In this document: positions 45,254 to 54,700 of the stretch, piece by piece
Numbering within the stretch: position 1 is the stretch's first letter
Layout: each line of letters starts with the position of its first letter
DNA from: Sporocytophaga myxococcoides
GTDB taxonomy: Bacteria; Bacteroidota; Bacteroidia; Cytophagales; Cytophagaceae
DNA length: 64,000 nucleotides
Assembly (NCBI RefSeq): GCF_000775915.1
Contig: NZ_BBLT01000014.1
Span: forward strand, 35,916 to 99,915
Reading direction: 5' to 3'
The notes under the pieces: generated by a model
Databases searched by the model: none
Told to the model about the DNA's origin: nothing
The model's input: only the letters and a program-made list of their open reading frames with translations
Program-made: the position numbers and the translations under genes

Positions 45254-46531
45254 ATGTCATACCTATTTACCTCAGAATCTGTGTCGGAAGGTCACCCTGA
45301 TAAGGTTGCTGATCAGATTTCAGACGCAATCCTTGACGCAATCCTCGCGCAGGACCCACATTCAAGAGTTGCTTGTGAAACGATGGTTACTACAGGATTA
45401 GTTGTAGTTGCCGGTGAAGTTACTACAAAGGCTACTATTGACACTCAGAATATTATAAGAGATACTATTAAGAAAATTGGGTATACCAAAGCAGAGTACA
45501 TGTTTGAAGCAGACTCTTGCGGTATACTTACAGCGCTTCACCAGCAATCTCCAGATATAGCGCAAGGTGTTAATGAAGGCGAAGGTCTTGACAAAGATCA
45601 GGGAGCGGGTGATCAGGGAATGATGTTTGGCTATGCTACGACAGAAACACCGGAATATATGCCTATGGCTTTGGCTTTTTCCCACAGACTGGTAAAAAAA
45701 CTTGCGGAGATCAGAAAAAAAGGTAAGAAAATGACTTACCTGCGTCCTGATGCAAAATCTCAGGTAACCATTGAGTATGGTGATAATGGGAAGCCCAAAA
45801 GAGTTCATACCATAGTCATTTCTACTCAGCACGATGATTTCGGTAAAGATGCTGATATGTTAAAATTGATCAAAAATGACATGATTAATGAAGTAATACC
45901 TTCTGTAATTCCGAAAAAACTTATAGACAGTAAAACAATCTTCCACATAAACCCAACCGGTAAATTCGTAATTGGCGGCCCTCACGGAGATTCAGGATTG
46001 ACAGGAAGAAAAATTATTGTTGATACTTACGGAGGTAAGGGTGCACATGGTGGTGGAGCATTCTCAGGAAAAGATCCTTCTAAAGTTGATAGAAGTGCTG
46101 CGTATGCAGCAAGGCACATTGCTAAAAATCTTGTTGCTGCAGGAGTTGCTGAGGAAATTCTTGTTCAGGTGGCTTATGCAATAGGAGTTTCAAAACCGGT
46201 TTCTTTAACTGTAAATACATACGGAACTGCAAAAGTAAACATGACCGATGCACAGATTGCTTCTAAAGTATTAAATGTTTTTGATATGAGACCAAAAGCA
46301 ATCGTTGAAAGATTAGGCCTTAAAAACCCTATCTTCTCTGAAACTGCAGCATACGGACATATGGGAAGAGAGCCATTTACAAAAGAAGTCGAGCTTTCTT
46401 ATGTGGAGGTGAAAGATGATGGCAAGAAGAAAACAGAGATAAAGAAAATCGTTAATAAAAAAGTTGAATTCTTTACGTGGGAAAAACTTGATCATGTAGA
46501 AGCTGTAAAGAAAGAATTCAAAATCAAGTAA
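45254..46531 (+). CDS. metK: S-adenosylmethionine synthase
   Basis: Makes SAM from methionine and ATP (425 aa, somewhat longer than the 384 aa of E. coli, from small loops and the tail). [60 protein letters not shown] and [22 protein letters not shown] are signatures with the catalytic His, Lys and Asp residues. It is followed by a very strong bidirectional terminator. Confidence 0.97.
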   Translation: MSYLFTSESVSEGHPDKVADQISDAILDAILAQDPHSRVACETMVTTGLVVVAGEVTTKATIDTQNIIRDTIKKIGYTKAEYMFEADSCGILTALHQQSPDIAQGVNEGEGLDKDQGAGDQGMMFGYATTETPEYMPMALAFSHRLVKKLAEIRKKGKKMTYLRPDAKSQVTIEYGDNGKPKRVHTIVISTQHDDFGKDADMLKLIKNDMINEVIPSVIPKKLIDSKTIFHINPTGKFVIGGPHGDSGLTGRKIIVDTYGGKGAHGGGAFSGKDPSKVDRSAAYAARHIAKNLVAAGVAEEILVQVAYAIGVSKPVSLTVNTYGTAKVNMTDAQIASKVLNVFDMRPKAIVERLGLKNPIFSETAAYGHMGREPFTKEVELSYVEVKDDGKKKTEIKKIVNKKVEFFTWEKLDHVEAVKKEFKIK

Positions 46532-46567
46532 AATAAGAAGGGCTCCTAATTGGAGCCCTTCTTATTT
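46531..46567. terminator. Bidirectional terminator between metK and HU
   Basis: Perfect 16-bp stem AAATAAGAAGGGCTCC / GGAGCCCTTCTTATTT with a TAATT loop, starting on the last base of the metK stop codon. The genes on either side are convergent. Confidence 0.95.
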
Positions 46568-46618
46568 AAATTCAAATTAATAAAGCCTGTATTTTTTACC
46601 TTAAGCTTTTTTAATTAT

Positions 46619-46891
46619 TTATTTTACTTTTTTAGCTAGATCAGCACCTGCTTTGAATTTTACAACTTTCTTAGCTTTGATCTGAATAGTTTTACCAGTT
46701 TGTGGGTTTCTACCAGTTCTTGCTGCTCTTTTAGCTACAGAGAAAGTACCAAATCCAATGATGATAACTTTATCTCCTTTTTTTAGAGTTTTAGAAGCTG
46801 CATTTAGGAATGCATCTAGTGCTCTTTTTGAATCAGCTTTAGTAAGTTTTGACTCAGCTGCGATTGCGTCGATTAATTCTGCTTTGTTCAT
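46619..46891 (-). CDS. HU-family DNA-binding protein
   Basis: Histone-like protein of 90 aa. NKAELIDAIAAESKLTKADSKRALDAFL, VIIIGFGTFSVAKRAARTGRNPQTGK and the arm-plus-helix end match HU. It binds and bends DNA as a dimer. It has its own well-formed promoter (46929-46958) and converges on metK. Either the alpha/beta HU or a homodimeric form is possible. Confidence 0.96.
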   Translation of the reverse strand: MNKAELIDAIAAESKLTKADSKRALDAFLNAASKTLKKGDKVIIIGFGTFSVAKRAARTGRNPQTGKTIQIKAKKVVKFKAGADLAKKVK

Positions 46892-46928
46892 TTTTTTAAA
46901 AATTTAACTTGTGTTTAAAATCTTATCT

Positions 46929-46958
46929 CAAAATTATATGAATTCCAGTATTGTACAA
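46929..46958 (-). promoter_or_regulatory. HU gene promoter
   Basis: On the minus strand TTG, then exactly 19 bases, then TAATTTTG: a full match to the Bacteroidetes TTG / TAnnTTTG pattern, with a leader of about 30 bases. The -33 element is embedded in a perfect 12-bp palindrome, TATTGTACAATA (46949-46960). Confidence 0.65.
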
Positions 46959-47162
46959 TAGTTTTACACAAAAATATATCAAAATGTTGATAACTTTTTT
47001 CATTTAATGTGCAGTATTCATAGGGTATACAGGTAATATAAAAATGAAAACATACGTCGAAACAGGGTTACAGGTTGTGGAAAACTTGAATTCCTTATCC
47101 ACAAAGGAATCCAGGGAGAATTTAAAAAGCCTTAAGTAGAATTACTCCGAACAAACAAAAAT

Positions 47163-47197
47163 CGCCATAAAGCACTCATTAGTAGTGCTTTATGGCG
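47163..47197 (-). terminator. Terminator of the propeller/barrel protein gene
   Basis: Perfect 14-bp stem CGCCATAAAGCACT / AGTGCTTTATGGCG with a 7-base loop, followed on the minus strand by ATTTTTG, about 60 bases past the stop of the gene at 47255. Confidence 0.85.
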
Positions 47198-47254
47198 AAA
47201 AAGTAGTATTATTAAATGAACAGTATAAATGCTATAAAATCATATATCCGGATA

Positions 47255-50200
47255 TTAAAAATCATATCCAAAAGTAAAATACAATAGTGGAGACTGAACT
47301 ACATTATTTTTAATTCCCCAAGCTACATCTACTTTTACATAGTATCCCAATAATAAAGTTCTGGCTCCAAGTCCATAGCCCACCAGGAATGGATTCACAT
47401 AGTTTCTAACCTGAGCCGTAAAAGGGTTTCCGTTTCCTCCGGCAATTGTAGTGTTAATGCTATTATTTTTACTAAAAGGTGTATCACCTGTCCAGGCTGA
47501 TCCAGCATCTGTAAATGCTACTAACTGAAAATTTCTTAAAAATGAAGAAGATATTGGCTGTCTGTATATAGCTCTGAATGGTATTCTTAACTCAGCATTC
47601 ATCAGCACATAACGTGAACCAAACTGTGAATTATAAATAAAACCTCTCATTGGCATTGCATATTCAATGAAAAGTAAATCAGAGTTATTTTTAAACTGAG
47701 ATATAGCTAAAGGACTGTTAGGTGATGAATTGTCAGTTGAATTAAACAACCAGTTGTCCATTCCACCAAGTAAAAAGTTTTTCTTTGCATTACCAGTGAA
47801 TGATCCACCAGCAACACGCGCTGCCAGAACAATTTCTTTATAAATTCTCTGATACCTTCTCAGATCAAGGTTAATTTTACCAAAATTGTTCGAAGAAGTC
47901 CCATTAGCTACATACTGCTCTGCACTAAGAATAAACCTTGTTCCCTCAATCATATTCAAACCTAGCTTTATGGTGTTATCAAAAACAAAGCTGAGATTAA
48001 GTCCCTGATATCCTTGGGTAATATCCTTAGAAGTCGTTTCAGTAACAGCTCTTCTCGTAAAAGCCGCAAACGGACTTACACTTAATCTGGAATAGACAGA
48101 GAAAGGATATGATTCAGTAAATGTTAATTTATTCAAAGTATAAATCTGAGAAGACGTCGACTCATTTGAGGCAAACAAATTTTTTCTATCATACCTGACT
48201 TTGAGGTCAATTCTCTTCTTCAGATAAATATATTCTCCGAATATATTATTAGTTTTTAAATCAGCAACCCCAAAAGCTCCAACGTTTATTCTATGATTGC
48301 CAAGAACATCTGACATTTGGCCTTCAAGTAATATGCCCAGTCCTCTTAATGGATCAATTAGTATTGTTGAAATGACATTATCAATGCCAAAAAAGTTTCT
48401 ATATGGATATGGCCCAAGAAAAGATGTTCTTTTCTGCAATTGATTTTTATTAGTATCGGCAAGTTCTGGCCTTAATGGAATTTCCGCAACCCTTCCTTTA
48501 TTAATAGTATCTTTCAGTTCGGACTCAAATCTGAAATCATCTAAATTTATTTCTTTAACTTTTTCTTTCGAATTGTATTCAAACTCCTGCTTCTCAGATC
48601 TTGTAATGTTATCGTCAGTTTTCTCATCAATTCTTGTAGAAGGCTCTAGTCTTGTAAAAACTGAATCAAGGTTATAATGAGGAAAAAAGTAAGCTCTTTC
48701 TTTTCCTCCAACCCTGTTTATAGTAACCAGATTATTGTTAGCACTTGATATATGGAATGATTTAATATTATATAAAAAAGCTGATTTTCTGGATAACTTT
48801 TTATCGGTTAAGTTCAGGCCGTATAAATTATCAATCTTATCATTGTCTGAGATAAACAAAACTGAATTTGAAGATTTTACAAATACTGGCTGCATTACAT
48901 TGATATCATTAGTAAGTCTTACTAATTTATTACTCCCATTGTACTTAAATAACGAATATTGCTCTAAGGGCTTATAAATTTCCTTTTTAGGCAGTATCAG
49001 TGTATCGGAACTTCTGTTCGAGGCAAATATTATTTCTTTAGTTGTCCCATAGAATGAAGGAGACAGGTCATCAAAGATGTCATTAGTTATTTGCTTCATT
49101 CCTCCACGGGCATTATCCATTAAAAACAAATCTGTTTGCCCATCTTTATCTGCACTGAATATTATCGCTGTTCCATCCTCTGAAAAAGCAAAATCAAAAA
49201 CATGTTTGAAATAAGTAATCTTCTTTTTTACCTTATCTCTGGTTTTCAGGTTGTGAATTTCCAAATACGTTTTGTCGCTTTTGGTATAGATAAAAGCAAG
49301 TTCATCATCTGACTTCCAGGTAAATGTGGGATTATGTACATCAAAATCGCGTTGCGCACTTCTGGTCCCCCCCTTTCTTATAGTACTTGATTCCTGTTTC
49401 CCTTTGTCTGTTATCTCAACCGCAAATAACTTATATTTTCCATCCTGAAACTTCACAAACGCCATTCTATTCCCCTTAGAATTAACCTTTACTGCACTTA
49501 AAGCATTCTTTTTAGAGGAATTTAATCTTAAATATTTATCATCCTGAGGTTCTTTGTACTCTTTTTTCAGATTGTTATTTATACCCAAGTAAAAATTTCT
49601 GAATTCGGCTAAAAAAATTGAATAAGGAATTCCAAGCGTACTCTCAATGGCGGCCTCTTCGTTTCTTACAATACGAGTAAGGTTTAGAAGATTAGGTACA
49701 GTATAAAGACCGTATTTTTCAACAATATAATTCCAGATACCGTGACCGGCAAGTTCAGCTTCTCTTCCAGTCAGGGCCGCTGGCACTTTATATTTTTTTT
49801 TCTCAAGTGCACCTCTCACATGAGAATTCATATATGGAGAATTACCATAAGCAACGTAAGCTGCAAGTCCTCTAATATACCACTCCGGCAAGCTTAGCAA
49901 ATATGAACTCTGTACTACATCTTTAAGGCTTCCTCCATACATCATTACATTCAGAAGTATTTTTGTAATGCCATATGTAATTTCCTTTTTAAAATCTACC
50001 TGGCTTCCTTTGTAAGATACTTCAATTCTAGATTTCACAAAGCTTGTATTACCACCAACAACCACAAGATCCTCTCCCAATCCAATATTACTTTGCTCAC
50101 TCTTCTGAGGAGAAGCATAAACAATCATCCTAATTCTGTCATATGGAGTAAAACCAATAAGCTCAATAACTCTTTCCAATTCTTCCTCAGCATACCTTCC

Positions 50201-50383
50201 AGCACTCTGAGCAAGCTCCATATCTCCCTCGTTATAGAAGATTTCAAAGTTATGAGTTGTAAAAACCCTCCATTTAAAACTTTTATATTGGATTCTGTTT
50301 TTGCCAAACTGATCTATGTAAGCCTGAGAATAAGCATTTGATACAAAAAACAATGAGAGGAACCAGATATAAATAAAACGCAT
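47255..50383 (-). CDS. Large outer-membrane protein: degenerate peptidase-MA-like domain, PD40 propeller, beta-barrel
   Basis: 1042 aa with signal peptide (SNAYS, then Gln20). Residues 35-270 resemble the gluzincin peptidase-MA fold (THNFEIFYNEGDMELAQSA, LPEWYIRGLAAYVAYG), but the expected HExxH is replaced by KKEITYGITK, so zinc catalysis is unlikely. Residues about 280-600 are TolB/PD40-type blades (NPTFTWKSDDELAFIY, FAFSEDGTAIIFSADKDG, IIFASNRSSDTL). The last 350 residues form an Omp85/surface-antigen-like barrel ending LYFTFGYDF, with the C-terminal Phe typical of outer-membrane proteins. Function unknown; binding of periplasmic peptides or assembly of surface proteins is possible. It is a single gene 13 bases downstream of the FAD oxidoreductase gene. 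Confidence 0.85.
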   Translation of the reverse strand: MRFIYIWFLSLFFVSNAYSQAYIDQFGKNRIQYKSFKWRVFTTHNFEIFYNEGDMELAQSAGRYAEEELERVIELIGFTPYDRIRMIVYASPQKSEQSNIGLGEDLVVVGGNTSFVKSRIEVSYKGSQVDFKKEITYGITKILLNVMMYGGSLKDVVQSSYLLSLPEWYIRGLAAYVAYGNSPYMNSHVRGALEKKKYKVPAALTGREAELAGHGIWNYIVEKYGLYTVPNLLNLTRIVRNEEAAIESTLGIPYSIFLAEFRNFYLGINNNLKKEYKEPQDDKYLRLNSSKKNALSAVKVNSKGNRMAFVKFQDGKYKLFAVEITDKGKQESSTIRKGGTRSAQRDFDVHNPTFTWKSDDELAFIYTKSDKTYLEIHNLKTRDKVKKKITYFKHVFDFAFSEDGTAIIFSADKDGQTDLFLMDNARGGMKQITNDIFDDLSPSFYGTTKEIIFASNRSSDTLILPKKEIYKPLEQYSLFKYNGSNKLVRLTNDINVMQPVFVKSSNSVLFISDNDKIDNLYGLNLTDKKLSRKSAFLYNIKSFHISSANNNLVTINRVGGKERAYFFPHYNLDSVFTRLEPSTRIDEKTDDNITRSEKQEFEYNSKEKVKEINLDDFRFESELKDTINKGRVAEIPLRPELADTNKNQLQKRTSFLGPYPYRNFFGIDNVISTILIDPLRGLGILLEGQMSDVLGNHRINVGAFGVADLKTNNIFGEYIYLKKRIDLKVRYDRKNLFASNESTSSQIYTLNKLTFTESYPFSVYSRLSVSPFAAFTRRAVTETTSKDITQGYQGLNLSFVFDNTIKLGLNMIEGTRFILSAEQYVANGTSSNNFGKINLDLRRYQRIYKEIVLAARVAGGSFTGNAKKNFLLGGMDNWLFNSTDNSSPNSPLAISQFKNNSDLLFIEYAMPMRGFIYNSQFGSRYVLMNAELRIPFRAIYRQPISSSFLRNFQLVAFTDAGSAWTGDTPFSKNNSINTTIAGGNGNPFTAQVRNYVNPFLVGYGLGARTLLLGYYVKVDVAWGIKNNVVQSPLLYFTFGYDF

Positions 50384-50396
50384 AATATATTAGCCA

Positions 50397-51452
50397 TCAA
50401 TGGCGGTGAAAGAATGATTCAAACCTAGATATATTAACTTCATTATCCAGAGATTTATTTTCTTCTAAAAAAGAAAATAATTGCTCTGCAAAATATGGTG
50501 CCAAACTTATTCCCTTTGTACCTAAACCGTTAAATATTGCCAGTTGTGGGTATTGGGGATGTAATCCTAATATTGGTCTTCGGTCACTCGTAGATGGCCG
50601 AATTCCTGCTTCCTGTCTTACATATTCAAAATCAAAACTTACAAGATCTTTCAATTTATTTTCAATTTCCTCTCTGGCCTTTTGGGTAACCTCATCTGTC
50701 AAGTCTTTCCAATCATATGTAGACCCAGCCTTTAAATTTCCATTATACAACGGAACTACAAATACTCCTTTGCTTATAATCTGTTTCAAAGGGAAGTGAG
50801 TTTTTAAAGTTAAAACCTCCCCTTTCACAGGGATATATGGGATCCAATTAAAATAGGGGTTAAATTGATTCAGATAACCTTCAGCGAAAATAACTTTTCT
50901 TGCCTTGTAATTTCCCCACCTTATACCTTCATTTTCAAATACCAGGTCAGAGCAACTGAACTTTTCACTGATAATGCTTTCCCTTTTATCAAAATATCTG
51001 AGTGCTGCTGAAAGCAATGTTACTGTATCTACATAACCTCCTTTAAAAAGACTTAGACCGCCAAAATGTTTGTTTTTATTAATAGGAAAATCATCTGATG
51101 AGGTAACCACCCTTGAAAATTTATTATATGCTTCATCAGAATTACTTACCCAATGATTTTGTTCTTCAATAGAGCCAAATGGCCTGAAAATAGGCAATGG
51201 ATAAAAAAACTTTGCTTCGAGATCTTTCTCCATTTCAGGGTAAAATTCATTCAAAAACGGGAACAATTGCTCTGCTTTCCAGGTCTTAACCATCCTCTTA
51301 CCCGTAATCGGATTAAAAATTCCTGCCGCTACTTTTGATGAGTTATTTTCCCCTCCGTCGATAATGAGAGTTTTAAGACCTTTTTTTATTAATGTATATC
51401 CCAAAACGGAGCCAGCAATGCCTTGTCCTACTATAATATAATCATAAATCAT
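50397..51452 (-). CDS. FAD-dependent oxidoreductase (DAO family)
   Basis: About 351 aa from the ATG at 51452 (IYDYIIVGQGIAGSVLGYTL follows). An ATG six codons upstream (51470) is also in frame; I prefer the downstream one because it places the dinucleotide-binding strand at the usual distance from the start. GxGxxG is GQGIAG. The C-terminal RQEAGIRPSTSDRRPILG and FNGLGTKGISLAPYFAEQL resemble D-amino-acid oxidase/MnmC-C-like enzymes. The substrate is unknown. It is the first gene of a two-gene minus-strand unit with the propeller/barrel protein. Confidence 0.85.
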   Translation of the reverse strand: MIYDYIIVGQGIAGSVLGYTLIKKGLKTLIIDGGENNSSKVAAGIFNPITGKRMVKTWKAEQLFPFLNEFYPEMEKDLEAKFFYPLPIFRPFGSIEEQNHWVSNSDEAYNKFSRVVTSSDDFPINKNKHFGGLSLFKGGYVDTVTLLSAALRYFDKRESIISEKFSCSDLVFENEGIRWGNYKARKVIFAEGYLNQFNPYFNWIPYIPVKGEVLTLKTHFPLKQIISKGVFVVPLYNGNLKAGSTYDWKDLTDEVTQKAREEIENKLKDLVSFDFEYVRQEAGIRPSTSDRRPILGLHPQYPQLAIFNGLGTKGISLAPYFAEQLFSFLEENKSLDNEVNISRFESFFHRH

Positions 51453-51751
51453 TCGGTAATTTAAATACATTTATCAGGAAAATTGACATTTGCAATCTCA
51501 ATTTTATCGGTGAAAAATATCAGACATTTTTTATCCAAAATCAAATCTGTGAATAAATCTGAAACCCAGATTCTAACGGTTTTATGCTACATTTAGTATT
51601 CTCTCACTCATAGTACTTACAAACTCTCTTCTATAGCTTCCTTTAGATTTAACATCTATTTTTTAAAAAAATAATAAGTTTCAGATAAGTCCGTTTACAA
51701 GATCGTCTGACTTTTCCAGATGTTTTTATTGTTCACTCAATTTTTAAAATA

Positions 51752-54700
51752 ATGAAATTCATTCAACTACTTTTAATCCTTTTACTAGTAGATTCTTTCA
51801 AGGTTTTTGCTCAAAATGTTAACTCAAATTCAGGAATAAGTATACAATGGGGAAACCCCATTACATTGCAGACTAAAGATCATGATATAAAAGTTCCTGA
51901 CTTTCTTTCCGCAAATCATCTCGAAATTCATGGTTTTCTTCCCTCCTATCACATCCGAATCTATGATGAAGTAGTAGAAGAAATAGAAATTTTTGCTGAC
52001 TCTACAGAAATAGTAGATGCTGAGACAGCGAAGCTCATAAGAGAAGCGGCTAAAGAAGGATTTGCTCCTTTTATTTCCATAAGTTATTTCAAAGGCAAAC
52101 CAGTAAGTGATATTTTCGTTGTTCCTATCCTGACTACTGCAGATTCATACTTAAAGCTAAGAGCATTTTCATATAGCTATAAGACCCGTAGAAATAAATC
52201 TGTTGGGACCGATTCAAGAAAGATTATCAGGAAAGCCAACAACTCCTATCTCTCTTCTACTAGCACATCTACCTCCGTGCTTGCTAATGGAGAATGGTTT
52301 AAATTTAGTATTCCCTATTCTGGAGTTTTTAAAATTGATTACAACCTCCTTTTAAAAATAGGTATCAATCCATCCGGCATTAATCCAAGAGAACTGAAGA
52401 TATATGGTAATGGAGGAGGTATGCTTCCTCAAAGCAATTCCATACCCAGATATGATGATCTTGTTGAGAATTCTATTTTTGTATTTGGGGAAGATGATGG
52501 GAAATTTGATCCCCAAGATTATATATTATTTTACGGAGTAGGTCCACATGTATGGAAATACAATGAAATAGAAAGATCATTTAATCATTCTTACAACCTG
52601 TATTCTGATCTCTCCTATTATTTCCTCACCATCGGGCCTGACAATGGTCTCCGGATAAGTGATCAAAGTTCACTCAGTAATGCTACTGCAACTATCGACC
52701 AATTTGATGAGAGGTATTTCTTTGAAAAAGATGAAGCACAGGTAATGACTACACCATGGGTCCCTAGTGGAAGATTATGGATAGGAGATATATTTAATTA
52801 TAATTTGCAAAATACTTATAACTATGATGCTACGGGTATTATTCAAAACAGCAATATAATTATAAGATCGGCTTGTGTCGGTCGGTCTACGACAGCCTCG
52901 TCATTTAATGTATCAATAAACAATATTTTAATTGGCTCACATGAGTTTAAAATTCCCAGATACTTTGAAATACCTGCATCAGACGATACATATATAGGAG
53001 AATACAAAATTGATACATGGCAAATCAATAGTTCAGCAATAGCTGGGAATAACTTTTCTATTAAATATTCTTTCAACAAAAATGGCAAATCAGAAGCAAG
53101 AGGTTACCTGGATTTTTTCGAAGTCTTTATCAAAAAAAAGCTTCAGCTTTATGGAAATCAAACATCCTTCAGATCATTACAAAGCCTGAACAATTCAATA
53201 TCAGAATATAGTATTGCAGGTACTAACAATTCAGAACTTATCTGGGAGATTACAGATCCTCTATTTGTTAAAAATCAAAACTATGATTTTAAATCAGGAC
53301 AATCATCGTTCTCAGCCAATTCATCCATATTAAAAGAATATATTATATTCAAACCTGATAATGTAAGCGCTCCAGCCTTCGAGAGTAGAGTTGAGAATCA
53401 GAACCTACACGGCATCACACAATCAGGTATACCGGACAATTTAATAATCACTACAGATGAATTTTTAAAGCCTGCAAATGAATTGGCACAATTTCATAAG
53501 AACTTTGACAATCTGGATTCCTATGTGGTTACAGTAAAAAAAATATATAATGAATTTTCATCCGGAGCTCAGGATATTTCTGCGATCAGAGATTTTATTA
53601 AAATGGTATATGACAGAAGCAGACCTGGAGACAGCTTGCAATTTGTGACCCTCTTCGGAGACTGCTCAGTGGATTATAAAAACAGAATTCCTAACAATAC
53701 AAACCTTATCCCTGTATACCAATCCCGTGAATCACTGCATTCCTTATTATCTTATTCATCCGATGATTTTTATGGTTTACTGGATGATAATGAAGGAAAC
53801 TGGGAAGAAAATCTTAATGTCAATGACAAAATGGAAATAGGAATAGGCAGACTCCCTGTAAGAACAGAATCTGAAGCATATGAAGTTGTCGAAAAAATTA
53901 AAAAATACAAATCAAATCAATCGCTGGGGAAGTGGCGGAATAACATTACTTTGATTGCAGGTAATTTAGCTCCCAAAGACTCTGATACCAATTCCTTTCT
54001 ATCGGCAGCAGAAACACTTGCTGACATCATTACCCAGAGAGGCAAAGACTATAATCTCAATAAAATTTACCTTCCTTCATATCCTTTAATATATACACCA
54101 TCAGGCGCCATCTGCCCTTTGGCTAATGAAGCGATACAAAATGAATTTGAAAAAGGTACCTTAATATTAAACTATATAGGACATGGCAATGAGGTACAAC
54201 TCTCTCAGGAAAATATTCTTAATACCACTTCCCTTGCTAATCTTAAAAATCAATTTCAATTACCCTTCCTAGTAGCTGCTACTTGTCAATTCGGGAGGTA
54301 TGATTTCCCTGAAATCCAATCGGGAGTGGAGGTTGCTTTGAGAAACCGAGAGGGTGGTTCTATAGGGTCTTTAGCACCTACCAGGCCAGTATATAACCTT
54401 TACAATCAAGCTCTCAATGAAGCTTTTTATAAAACAGCTTTTCTAAAAATGGGGACTCAATTTTTAACTCTTGGAGAAATTATTCTTTTTACAAAAAACA
54501 ATAGTACACGTGGCATTTATAACAGGAGCTATACTTTAATCGGAGATCCTTGTCTTACTTTAAACTATCCACGAGAGGAAATTCTTGTAACACAAATAAA
54601 CGGACAATACACCGGTGGAACATCTGATACACTTAAAGCTTTGCAAAAGGCGAAGATTGAAGGGGAAATAAGATCGGGTGGAAATATTATTTCAGATTAT

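Larger units (their letters stand above)
46892..47254. other. 363-bp intergenic region with DnaA-box-like sites
   Basis: The gap between the HU gene and the outer-membrane protein gene holds the HU promoter (46929-46958), a terminator (47163-47197) and four DnaA-box-like 9-mers. They are TTTTACACA (46962-46970), TGTTGATAA (46985-46993, reverse orientation), TGTGGAAAA (47076-47084, reverse) and a perfect TTATCCACA (47095-47103). The perfect box covers the 7-base loop (plus the last two stem bases) of a 7-bp inverted repeat, ATTCCTT / AAGGAAT (47090-47110). No ORF of note is present. Confidence 0.6.

Noticed and set aside
51471..51751. Hidden gene or promoter between the FAD oxidoreductase and porU copy 1
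   Set aside because: No ORF with protein-like sequence and no TTG/TAnnTTTG pair was found; only an AT palindrome near 51657-51671.
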